This document shows positions 15,779-23,200 of a stretch of DNA of 40,424 nucleotides, piece by piece. Numbering within the stretch: position 1 is the first letter of the stretch; each line of letters starts with the position of its first letter. A program made the position numbers and the translations under genes. The notes under the pieces are model-generated. The model saw nothing but the letters and a program-made list of their open reading frames with translations. It searched no databases and was not told the origin of the DNA. Origin of the DNA: Acidobacteria bacterium 13_1_20CM_3_53_8 (GTDB lineage: Bacteria; Acidobacteriota; Blastocatellia; Pyrinomonadales; Pyrinomonadaceae). Location of the stretch: positions 1-40,424 of the forward strand of contig MNJR01000136.1 in the NCBI GenBank assembly GCA_001920415.1, written 5' to 3'.

Positions 15779-15895
15779 TTCAGATCATCACGGCCAAGTT
15801 TTAGCACAACAGCATAACTTTCATCATCAATCTTTCATCATCAAGGCGCACGCCGCCCCGCCCAGGGACTATTCATTCTCGACAAAAAGAGAACG

Positions 15896-15966
15896 ATCCA
15901 CGAATCCACACGAAACGACACGAAATGAGCATCTCTCTTCGTGTTGTTTAGTGTGGGTTCGTGGAT
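15896..15966. repeat. Inverted repeat with CACGAA-type arms (H11)
   Basis: The left arm (15896-15924) starts ATCCACGAATCCACACGAAA. The right arm (15938-15966) is its reverse complement with three mismatches. The loop is 13 nt. It is the same family as 4073-4129. It lies between the divergent MFS and TPR-sigma54 genes. Nothing else could be supported in the 426-nt gap (15779-16204). Confidence 0.85.
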
Positions 15967-16204
15967 AATCTCCTTCGCTCATGTTGAGAATCTTGCATTG
16001 GAATCTGAGTATGAATAGCCCCTGCGCCCCGCCGCCCTTGCTCTTCTGGACGCTCTTCGCTGTGCTATGTTACATTCGCCATAGATCAAAGAGAGCGGCG
16101 CGCCTTGTGGGAAGCGAGCCGCACTCTAGAAGAAACACCCTCAAGTCTGCAACCATGTAAAGTAACTGAAATGAGTTGCCGATTCATCCTTTATTAACTC
16201 TGCA

Positions 16205-19200
16205 ATGACTAAACGTTTGCACACGGGCGATGAATCTCATCAAAGGTCTAGCTCTGATGTCGTAGACCTTGCGGACGCTCGTCAACGACTGCGCAAAAAC
16301 CAGCGCGGGCGCGTATCCGTAGAAGAGATTGCGCTTGAACTTGAAGAGATTCAACTGCTGCTGGATCAGGGACTCACTTCGGAAGTCAAAAGCCGCCTGA
16401 CTTCCCTGATGTCTGCCGCAAGGCACGAGCCTTCTGTGCTGGCGCGCGCGCGCTGCCTTCTCTCCGCAGCGATGGAGATGGAGGGGCGATACCGCGAATC
16501 TCTAGAAGCCGTCTCGATGTACGAGACTACGGAATCGCGCGCCAAACTTGATGCGGAGACGCGCGCCACCATGCGCGTGCAGATAGGACTGGCGCACAAC
16601 TACACTGGCGATCATCCGAAAGCCATTGCGCTTCTGAACGCCGCGCTGCGCGACGCGACCGAGAATGAATCCGATGCTCAATTGGGCGCGGCCTACGCTG
16701 CGCTCGCGCGCGTCTATCGCCACATCAGCGAGTACCCGATTGCGCGCGACCATTCGCAGAAGGCTCTGGAGCATTACAGGAGCACTGGCGATTGGCGCGG
16801 GCTGGCCGAAAGTTATTTCGGCATAGCTATGGCGGACATACTTGAGGGCAAGTATGAGCAAGCTATAGAAAATTTCGAGCAAGCGTCGAAGCTGGTAGGC
16901 GACCGTCCTGCGCCATACATGCTCGGCAAGATTTACGCGAACATGGCTGGCGCGTGCTGGTTTTTGAAGCGACCGCAGGAAGGCATACGCCATATTGAAA
17001 AGGCCATAAGCTACTACGAGCGCACAGAGCATAAGAGGAATGCTGTTCTGGGCTACAACAATCTGGGCATCAACCTTCTGGTCATAGGCGACTGGGAGCG
17101 CGCGCAGAAGGCTCTGGATTACGCGCTTGAGCTAGCTTCTGAAATTGATGAGAACAGCGCGCAGCTTCCTATGGTGCTGGACTCTCTGGGCGAGCTTCAC
17201 ATGTGGCGCGGCAACATAGAAGAGGCCCAACGCTTTCTTGAAAGAGCCGTAGAGCTTGCGCTGAAACACGGCAACAAGTGGTACGCGGGTCAGCCCATGC
17301 TCAAGCTGGGGCGCTCTCATCTGCTGCTTAATGATGCGACGCGCGCGCTTCGTTTGGGCCAACAGGCGCTTGCCCTCGCAGAGCAGATTGGAGACCGTCA
17401 GGCCATATACGAATCGCGCCTGCTGCTTGCGGAATCCCATCTTGCGCTGGGTGATTTGAAAGAGTGCGAAACAGAACTTCAGAAAGTTTCGAGCGAGACT
17501 ACGGATTCGGAAACAGACCTTGCGATAGCCGGCGAGGCGCAGCGCCTTTACGGCGCGCTCGCAATGGTGCAACAGGATGCAGAGCGCGCGGCTCATCATT
17601 TCAGCCGCAGCGTCTCTATCTTCGACATGCTAGGCGACCGCTATCGCGGCGCGCGTGCGCATTACGAACTGGGACGAACCTGCTCGCTCGCGCAGCCCGA
17701 ACGTGCCGCCGAGCACCTCTCGCTAGCCGCGCACACTTTCCGCGAACTCGGCGCGCACCTTGATCTATCGCTCGCAGAAGAAGCGCTCGCTTCATTAGAC
17801 CGCAACGCTCCAGAACGCCAGCGAGAGAGTTCCGCTCTCACACAGCTTCTCACGCTTCGTCTGGCCGAAGCCGTAGCCTCGCGCGAGCTTCTGCTGCGAG
17901 AACTCGTCGCAGTCATTCATCAGGAGACGGGCGCAAGCCGCGTAGTGATTTTCGAGCCGGGCGGGGCTGGCAAGTTGAAGACAGTCTTCGCGCACGGCTC
18001 GACCAGCACGGAGAGCGAGCGAATCGCGGAACAACTCTTCGGATGGGAAGATGCTGGAGAGAGAAAAATTTTAGAGAAGAAGCTGGACGCATCAATCATC
18101 ACGCTGCGCTCGTCAAACTCTACGCCCGCGATTCTCTTCACTTCGCCACGCGAGCGTGCGCAGTTTCCCGGCGGCGTGTCGCTCGAACCACTGCTGCGCG
18201 TAGTCGAACTAGGCATGGACGTTTGCGCGCTGCGCGCACGCGCGCAATCGGGTCACGGCACAGAGGTGCAGGACACTCTGACAGGCTCAAGCCTGATGCC
18301 CGGCTTCATTCACTCAAGCCCTGCGATGACGCGCCTTGTAGAAGAGGTTCACAAGATTCGCTCTTCGGACGTGACCGTGCTTGTCACTGGCGAATCGGGC
18401 ACAGGTAAAGAGTTGGTCGCGCGTGCTATTCACGCTATCTCTTCGCGCCGCGATAAAGTGTTCGTACCTTTTAACTGCACAGCCGTTCCGAAAGAACTGT
18501 CGGAAGGCTATCTCTTCGGCTACAAGCGCGGCGCGTTCACTGGCGCGGTTTCGGATTCTCCCGGCATGATTCGCTCTGCTGCTGGCGGCACACTCTTTCT
18601 TGATGAAATCGGCGACTTGCCTTTGGATGTTCAGCCCAAGCTTCTGAGATTTTTGCAAGAGGGCGAGATTCAACCTCTGGGCGAGCAGCGCCCCTTGAAA
18701 GTTGACGTGCGAATCATCGCCGCGACCAACACAGACCTGGAAGAGATGGTCGCGCATGGGAAGTTCAGGGAAGACCTTTACTATCGCCTGAACGTGATTC
18801 GCCTTCGCGTGCCTCCGTTGCGCGAGCGCCGCTCAGAGATTCCTACAATCGTCAACTATTACATCAACCACTACTCCGCCAAATTCGGTCGGCGCGACAT
18901 CACCGTCACGCCGCCGACGATTGACCTGCTGATGGTCTGCGACTGGCCCGGCAACGTGCGACAGTTGTGTAACGAGATTCAGCGCGTAGTGGCTCGCGCA
19001 GAAGACGGCACAATCCTGACGCCCGACCAACTCTCGCCCGAACTCAAGCGAACGGCCTCGCCCATCTCGCCGCAACCCTCCATCACGCCGCTCAACGTCA
19101 TCTCAGGCTCTTCCGGCCAGAATGTCACGCTCGCCGAAGCAACGGAAGAATTAGAGCGCCGCATGATCTCCGAAGCCATGCGCAAGCACAAAGGCAACAT

Positions 19201-19285
19201 CTCGCGCGCCGCACGCGAACTCGGCCTCACACGTCGCGGCCTCTACCTGAAACTCGACCGCCTCAACATAGCCGCCAGCGCGTAA
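16205..19285 (+). CDS. Sigma54-dependent transcriptional activator with TPR sensor region
   Basis: The protein has 1026 residues. About residues 60-530 are tetratricopeptide repeats (for example AIALLNAALRDATENESDAQ, LGINLLVIGDWERAQKALDY). About 540-690 is a GAF-like region (ETGASRVVIFEPGG). The AAA+ sigma54-interaction domain has Walker A GESGTGKE (~728), the sigma54-contacting GAFTGA loop (~776), Walker B GTLFLDEIGDL and RLRVPPLRERR. A Fis-type helix-turn-helix ends the protein (NISRAARELGLTRRGLYLKL). It should activate RpoN promoters in response to a protein or ligand sensed by the TPR/GAF part. There is no receiver domain and no histidine kinase next to it. No -24/-12 promoter was found nearby. 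Confidence 0.92.
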   Translation: MTKRLHTGDESHQRSSSDVVDLADARQRLRKNQRGRVSVEEIALELEEIQLLLDQGLTSEVKSRLTSLMSAARHEPSVLARARCLLSAAMEMEGRYRESLEAVSMYETTESRAKLDAETRATMRVQIGLAHNYTGDHPKAIALLNAALRDATENESDAQLGAAYAALARVYRHISEYPIARDHSQKALEHYRSTGDWRGLAESYFGIAMADILEGKYEQAIENFEQASKLVGDRPAPYMLGKIYANMAGACWFLKRPQEGIRHIEKAISYYERTEHKRNAVLGYNNLGINLLVIGDWERAQKALDYALELASEIDENSAQLPMVLDSLGELHMWRGNIEEAQRFLERAVELALKHGNKWYAGQPMLKLGRSHLLLNDATRALRLGQQALALAEQIGDRQAIYESRLLLAESHLALGDLKECETELQKVSSETTDSETDLAIAGEAQRLYGALAMVQQDAERAAHHFSRSVSIFDMLGDRYRGARAHYELGRTCSLAQPERAAEHLSLAAHTFRELGAHLDLSLAEEALASLDRNAPERQRESSALTQLLTLRLAEAVASRELLLRELVAVIHQETGASRVVIFEPGGAGKLKTVFAHGSTSTESERIAEQLFGWEDAGERKILEKKLDASIITLRSSNSTPAILFTSPRERAQFPGGVSLEPLLRVVELGMDVCALRARAQSGHGTEVQDTLTGSSLMPGFIHSSPAMTRLVEEVHKIRSSDVTVLVTGESGTGKELVARAIHAISSRRDKVFVPFNCTAVPKELSEGYLFGYKRGAFTGAVSDSPGMIRSAAGGTLFLDEIGDLPLDVQPKLLRFLQEGEIQPLGEQRPLKVDVRIIAATNTDLEEMVAHGKFREDLYYRLNVIRLRVPPLRERRSEIPTIVNYYINHYSAKFGRRDITVTPPTIDLLMVCDWPGNVRQLCNEIQRVVARAEDGTILTPDQLSPELKRTASPISPQPSITPLNVISGSSGQNVTLAEATEELERRMISEAMRKHKGNISRAARELGLTRRGLYLKLDRLNIAASA

Positions 19286-19313
19286 GAGTATAATGGAATC
19301 CATTGACCTTTAG

Positions 19314-19952
19314 ATGGATCAGAGAATGAATGTATTAATAGAATTCTTAATGAAGGGCGAAATGGAAAGTCCTAAAATTTATATGAGCAAGTTTGCAATC
19401 TTTATATTGACGTGTTGCTGTGTATTGAACGGGGTTACCGCTTACTCTACACAAAACTCCCATCAATCTCCGCCAAGCTACTATGAAGATTACGGTGCTT
19501 GTCCCTTCGAGTGTTGTACTTACCGGCGTTGGATAGTCAAGTCAGACACTATTTTCTATAAGCAACGCTCGACGAGTTCGCCTGTCGTGTTTAGCGCTAA
19601 GAAAGGTGATCCTGTTACTGGCTTAACAGGAGTAGTCATAACTTTGAAGCCTGGTGAAGTGCGTATTAAGAAGGCGACTACGTTAGGGGAAGGCGGGCGT
19701 AAAGTTTCAGTCAAAGTAGGGGACGTTCTGTATTTGCTACGTTACGAAGGTGAAGGGATTTATAAATTCTGGTTTCATGGCCGGATTTATGCGGATTATA
19801 TGCCTTCATCACCAAATGATACTGGAGATGAACACATGCAGATGTTAAGTGAGCCGCAGACTATATGGTGGGTCAAAGTCAAGAATCGGCGCGGGCAGAT
19901 TGGCTGGAGCAAGCAAGCGGATCACTTCGACAATATGGATGCGTGCGGATGA
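19314..19952 (+). CDS. Secreted SH3-like hypothetical protein
   Basis: The frame gives up to 212 residues. The signal peptide begins at MSKFAIFILTCCCVLNGVTA (ATG 19383), so starts at 19314, 19350, 19362 or 19383 are all possible; AAGGG just before 19362 is the only ribosome-like site. The mature part has a Cys-rich motif ACPFECCTYRRW, then SH3-like strands (KGDPVTGLTGVVITLKPG, VGDVLYLLRYEGEGIYKFWF) and a tail WWVKVKNRRGQIGWSKQADHF. It is probably periplasmic or surface-exposed and may bind peptides or cell wall. It is 28 nt after the TPR-sigma54 gene but lower in GC. Confidence 0.7.
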   Translation: MDQRMNVLIEFLMKGEMESPKIYMSKFAIFILTCCCVLNGVTAYSTQNSHQSPPSYYEDYGACPFECCTYRRWIVKSDTIFYKQRSTSSPVVFSAKKGDPVTGLTGVVITLKPGEVRIKKATTLGEGGRKVSVKVGDVLYLLRYEGEGIYKFWFHGRIYADYMPSSPNDTGDEHMQMLSEPQTIWWVKVKNRRGQIGWSKQADHFDNMDACG

Positions 19953-19985
19953 AATTATGTTTAGAATGATTGCAGAGGTACAGTT

Positions 19986-20537
19986 ATGAGTACGAAAGCC
20001 AATGCGACAATAGAAGATTTGTATCATGTGCCTGACAATCAGAAGGCGGAGATTGTCAATGGAGAGGTCATCTTAATGTCGCCCACAGGTGATGCACCCA
20101 ATTTTGCTGGCGGTGAGATATTCGTCAGCTTGCGTGAATTTGCGCGCAGGACGAAGCTTGGCCGTGCTGTAACGGATAATGCTGGTTTCAAAGTCAATCT
20201 GCCGCATCGTGAATCATTCAGCCCTGATGCTGCTTTTTATATCGGGAAATCTAGTGGAATGAAATTCTTTGAGGGTGCGCCAGCGTTTGCGGCAGAGGTG
20301 CGCAGCGAGAATGATTATGGACCAAAGGCTGAGAGAGAGATCACGCAGAAGATAGCCGACTACTTTGCGGCAGGGACTCAGGTTGTGTGGGATGTTGATT
20401 TATTAGGAACGGATATTATCAAAGTATATAGAGCGCATGACTCGCAGAATCCTACGATCTACCGTCGCGGTGAATTGGCTGAGGCTGAACCAGCCGTGCC
20501 GGGCTGGACAATGCCCGTTGACAATCTTTTTGAGTAA
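19986..20537 (+). CDS. Uma2-family (DUF820) PD-(D/E)xK nuclease-like protein
   Basis: The protein has 183 residues. It shows the Uma2 pattern: EIVNGEVILMSPTGD at the N-terminus, SPDAAF (catalytic Asp), AFAAEVRSENDYGPKAEREI (the E-x-R/K core) and IADYFAAGTQVVWDVD. It is related to restriction-type nucleases, but the cellular substrate of this family is unknown. AGAGGT precedes ATG 19986 by about 7 nt. Uma2 genes often occur in large numbers in Acidobacteria, cyanobacteria and planctomycetes. It ends just before the palindrome at 20572. Confidence 0.88.
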   Translation: MSTKANATIEDLYHVPDNQKAEIVNGEVILMSPTGDAPNFAGGEIFVSLREFARRTKLGRAVTDNAGFKVNLPHRESFSPDAAFYIGKSSGMKFFEGAPAFAAEVRSENDYGPKAEREITQKIADYFAAGTQVVWDVDLLGTDIIKVYRAHDSQNPTIYRRGELAEAEPAVPGWTMPVDNLFE

Positions 20538-20571
20538 TAAGCGCCGCGCGTAACAGCAATTTAAGCAAAGA

Positions 20572-20605
20572 AGAGGCTGAGATGCTTGCAAGCATCTCAG
20601 CCTCT
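20572..20605. terminator. Perfect 34-nt palindrome, likely bidirectional terminator
   Basis: AGAGGCTGAGATGCTTG (20572-20588) is followed directly by its exact reverse complement (20589-20605), with no spacer. It lies between the convergent Uma2 and Usp genes, 34 nt after one stop and 11 nt from the other. T/A-rich flanks are short on both sides. Termination of both transcripts is the simplest reading. Confidence 0.7.
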
Positions 20606-20616
20606 ATCTCTTAAAT

Positions 20617-21582
20617 TCACGTTTGCGGCACGGGTTGAGGAACGACCGCCGGAATCGGCGTGACGACTCGTCCGGCGGGAACGCAAAGCACTGGACAGGG
20701 AGCGTTGCGTACTACGCGCTCTATGTCTGGGCCGAGCACTGGCGTGCCGCCGAATAGCGAGGCGTGGACGTTCGTGCCTATGACTATCAGGTCAACGTCG
20801 CGCTCGTCGGCAAGTCTCACTATCTCCTCGTAAGGCCGTCCCTCTCTGATATGCGTGATAGCGCGCATCCCAGCCTCGCTTGCGAAGACATGCATGCGCT
20901 CATGCACGTACTCTCGCAGGCGTTGGAGCGATGGCGCGATGGTTTCGGGAAAGACTTCGGCCACCTGATCCATGTAATCGCCTATGACGTAGAGCGCGTG
21001 AAGCTCTGCGCCAGTGCGCTCGGCCAGTTCGCCCGCGACCTTAGCGGCCATGTTTGCGCTCGGACGGAAATTCGTTGCTAGCAGGATGCGGTTCAATCGA
21101 ATCTCAGTGTGACTGTCCCTATGCTCTACGAAGTCGCGCTGCGGCGGTCGAATGATGAGCACAGGGCAAGGTGCTTCTGCAAGAATCTCTTCGGCGGTCG
21201 AACCCCACAGCGCGCGGGACAAGCCTTTGCGTCCGTGTGTGACGACCGTCACGAGGTCTATGTCATATTCGCGCACGGCTCGCGCTATCTCAGGCGCAGG
21301 CTCGCCCTCGATTATCACAGGCTCGACCTCAAGCCCTGCCAGTAGCGGATCGCTCATCAAATCATGTACGCCCGCGCGTAACTGTCCCAGCCACCTGTTG
21401 TCAGGCTCGTCAAACGTGCGCTCCGGCAGCGTCAAAAGATTCGGCGGCACGCTCCCCGATTGAACGCTGAAAAGAATTATTCGACCGCCACCCTCGCGCG
21501 CAAACGCCGCCGCATATTTCAGCGCCGCCCGCGCGTGCTGCGTAAAATCTGTCGGAAAGAGAATGTTTCTGAACGGATACAT
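20617..21582 (-). CDS. Universal stress protein, tandem UspA domains
   Basis: The protein has 321 residues in two Usp folds. Domain 1 begins FRNILFPTDFTQHARAALKY and carries the ATP-binding pattern HGRKGLSRALWGSTAEEI with a PCPVLIIRP strand. Domain 2 begins RILLATNFRPSANMAAKV and has VIGTNVHASLFGGTPVLG, a less perfect nucleotide loop, then PCPVLCVP. Such proteins bind ATP and help survival in stress or low energy, without a single known reaction. A second double-Usp gene is at 33790. It is followed downstream by the shared palindrome and preceded by hairpin H12. Confidence 0.92.
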   Translation of the reverse strand: MYPFRNILFPTDFTQHARAALKYAAAFAREGGGRIILFSVQSGSVPPNLLTLPERTFDEPDNRWLGQLRAGVHDLMSDPLLAGLEVEPVIIEGEPAPEIARAVREYDIDLVTVVTHGRKGLSRALWGSTAEEILAEAPCPVLIIRPPQRDFVEHRDSHTEIRLNRILLATNFRPSANMAAKVAGELAERTGAELHALYVIGDYMDQVAEVFPETIAPSLQRLREYVHERMHVFASEAGMRAITHIREGRPYEEIVRLADERDVDLIVIGTNVHASLFGGTPVLGPDIERVVRNAPCPVLCVPAGRVVTPIPAVVPQPVPQT

Positions 21583-21600
21583 GAAACCCTCGTGATAAGG

Positions 21601-21685
21601 ACAGTTTTCAGTTTTTAGTTTTCAGTTTTCAGTAAAAGCCGGTTCGCTTCTTACTGAAAACTGAAAACTAAAAACTGAAAACTGT
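21601..21685. repeat. Perfect 35-bp inverted repeat of AGTTTTC/AGTTTTT heptamers (H12)
   Basis: The left arm (21601-21635) is ACAGTTTTCAG followed by TTTTTAG, TTTTCAG and TTTTCAG units and TAA. The right arm (21651-21685) is an exact reverse complement. The loop is AAGCCGGTTCGCTTC, preceded by TAA. The stop codon of the next gene is 3 nt away. It is the first of four same-family hairpins within 1.6 kb. Confidence 0.95.
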
Positions 21686-21687
21686 TC

Positions 21688-21963
21688 TTACATTTTTCCC
21701 CAAAGCATCAAGACACCAATGATTATAAATGCAATCGCCGCAACGTTGTGTATGAGCTTTTCGGGCAGATATTGCCCCAAGAGCGTGCCGACTGCAACGC
21801 CGATCAATGAGACTAGCGCGAGCGCCAGCGCTGCGCCTACGAATACGGACAGGGGCGAGCGCGTTTCAGCCGCAAGTGTGATTGCTGCCAACTGCGTCTT
21901 GTCCCCCATCTCCGCAATAAACAATGCGCCGAAAGTCGTCCAGAACGCGCTCCACTTGAACAT
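21688..21963 (-). CDS. GDT1/TMEM165 (UPF0016) family cation transporter, single repeat
   Basis: The protein has 91 residues and three hydrophobic segments. The family signature E-x-G-D-K-T is present (FIAEMGDKTQLAAI, ~residues 16-29). Full-length relatives carry two such repeats and export Mn2+ or exchange Ca2+/Mn2+ for protons. A single-repeat protein would have to work as a dimer (inference). ATG 21963. Hairpins H12 and H13 flank the gene, and the Usp and unknown genes on either side share its strand. Confidence 0.85.
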   Translation of the reverse strand: MFKWSAFWTTFGALFIAEMGDKTQLAAITLAAETRSPLSVFVGAALALALVSLIGVAVGTLLGQYLPEKLIHNVAAIAFIIIGVLMLWGKM

Positions 21964-21974
21964 ATTTACCTCAG

Positions 21975-22068
21975 TGAAAAGAGCAGTTTTCAGTTTTTAG
22001 TTTTCAGTAAAAAGCATTTCTCTTCTTTCTGAAAACTAAAAACTGAAAACTGAAAACTGCTCTTTTCA
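21975..22068. repeat. Inverted repeat of AGTTTTC heptamers with unequal arms (H13)
   Basis: The left arm (21975-22007) is TGAAAAGAGCAG plus heptamers, 33 nt. The right arm (22029-22068) is the reverse complement with exactly one extra TTTTCAG heptamer, 40 nt. The loop is TAAAAAGCATTTCTCTTCTTT. The right arm contains the stop codon (22066-22068) of the next gene. Arm length differing by one unit points to slippage in a tandem array. Confidence 0.95.
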
Positions 22069-22905
22069 TACAACTCTCGTTCCAGCTATGCGGTCAAGTT
22101 GCTGTAGAAGTTGAAAGCGTGCGAGCGCGGCTTCACGGCGGCGCGCTAGCACGGCCAACTCAAGCGCCACGCGCTCGCGCACGTTGCGTTCGCGCCCGCC
22201 TGTGGCTACGCGATTGACCGTGCGGCGCAGGACTTCGACTATGCCGCCGAGTATAGCGCTCTTGTTGTGCCTGCCCACGATCTCGACTGCGCCGTGCGAA
22301 TAATCGAAGCCGGTCACCGAACGGTCAAGAAACGGGTAATCGTCCGAGAGTTCAAAACTAATTTCCCTGAAAATGGCGGGAAAATCTGCGCCCGCGCTCA
22401 GACACGCGCGCTCGACCGCTGCTATCAAATCCCCGCTCGCGCGCAGCAGGTCTTGCCACTCCTCTTCTTCCCTGAAATCTTCTTCAGCTTGCGCGTCCCC
22501 GTATGACTCAGCACCGAAGTCTGGGCGATGAAAAGTTTCGGCGCGCGTGCGCTCTACAAGTGCAGATTCAAACTTTTCTTCCGTCTCGGTGTAAACGCTT
22601 ATGGAGCCGCCGGGATCGGTGGCGCGAACAAGAAGACGCTGAAGCGCGCCCTCGCCCTCTGCCACGCGCCCCATCGAGCGGTCTCTTTCCTGCACCTGCG
22701 GCTTCAGTCCGGGGCGAAGCCACACATCAGCATCATACTCGTCCAACTCGACGCGCACGCGACCCGCGAAATTCTGGCGCTGCAAGTATCGCAGCAACTC
22801 CGCCAGATTCACATAGCTCGTATCAAGATTCTCGTAAAGAGGACTGGATGTATCGCTCGATTCGCGCATAACGGTTGAAAAAATTCGTGCGGCGGAGCAT
22901 AACAT
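22066..22905 (-). CDS. Conserved-looking hypothetical protein of unknown function
   Basis: The frame gives up to 279 residues. The likely start is ATG 22869 (MRESSDTSSPLYENLDTSYV, 267 residues) because the 12 residues before it translate the flank of hairpin H14. There is no signal peptide or membrane segment. The N-terminal part (SYVNLAELLRYLQRQNFAGR) recalls DUF4388-type modules, a weak resemblance only. The middle is acidic (QAEEDFREEEEWQDLL). The C-terminus is a helical, Arg/Ala/Leu-rich region likely to form a coiled coil (ALELAVLARRREAALARFQL). Its stop lies in H13. Probably cytoplasmic. Confidence 0.7.
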   Translation of the reverse strand: MLCSAARIFSTVMRESSDTSSPLYENLDTSYVNLAELLRYLQRQNFAGRVRVELDEYDADVWLRPGLKPQVQERDRSMGRVAEGEGALQRLLVRATDPGGSISVYTETEEKFESALVERTRAETFHRPDFGAESYGDAQAEEDFREEEEWQDLLRASGDLIAAVERACLSAGADFPAIFREISFELSDDYPFLDRSVTGFDYSHGAVEIVGRHNKSAILGGIVEVLRRTVNRVATGGRERNVRERVALELAVLARRREAALARFQLLQQLDRIAGTRVV

Positions 22906-23004
22906 AAAAACAGTTTTAAGTTTTTAGTTTTCAGTTTTCAGTAAAAGCATCGCACACCTTTCTGAAAACTAAAAACTTAAAACTGTTTTTATGTTATGCT
23001 CCGC
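22892..23004. repeat. Perfect 43-bp inverted repeat (H14)
   Basis: The left arm (22892-22934) runs GCGGAGCATAACATAAAAAC, then AGTTTTA/AGTTTTT/AGTTTTC heptamers. The right arm (22962-23004) is an exact reverse complement over all 43 nt, including the 19-20 non-heptamer bases. The loop contains GTAAAAGCATCGCACACC. It is the longest perfect inverted repeat in the window and overlaps the 5' end of the open frame at 22066-22905. Confidence 0.95.
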
Positions 23005-23064
23005 GCGATAAATTTACAGCTTTTGCACGCTCGGACTTCAAGCAAGACATGAATTTAGTGATAA

Positions 23065-23167
23065 GTGATAAGAGCAGTTTTCAGTTTTTAGTTTTAAGTT
23101 TTAAGTTAAAAGCATTTCGCTCCTTTCTTAAAACTGAAAACTAAAAACTGAAAACTGCTCTTATCAC
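23065..23167. repeat. Inverted repeat of AGTTTTC/AGTTTTA heptamers with GTGATAAG ends (H15)
   Basis: The left arm (23065-23106) starts GTGATAAGAGCAGTTTTCAG. The right arm (23127-23167) is its reverse complement with one mismatch. The loop is TTAAAAGCATTTCGCTCC. It lies just upstream of the APC permease, 34 nt before its start, so it will be in the 5' leader if the promoter is upstream. Confidence 0.93.
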
Positions 23168-23200
23168 CTTCCTTAGAATACTTCTCAGGAGAATAAAACT

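Noticed and set aside
23000-23200. Lysine riboswitch ahead of the amino-acid permease
   Set aside because: The leader is short and consists of the heptamer hairpin, with no multi-helix aptamer pattern.
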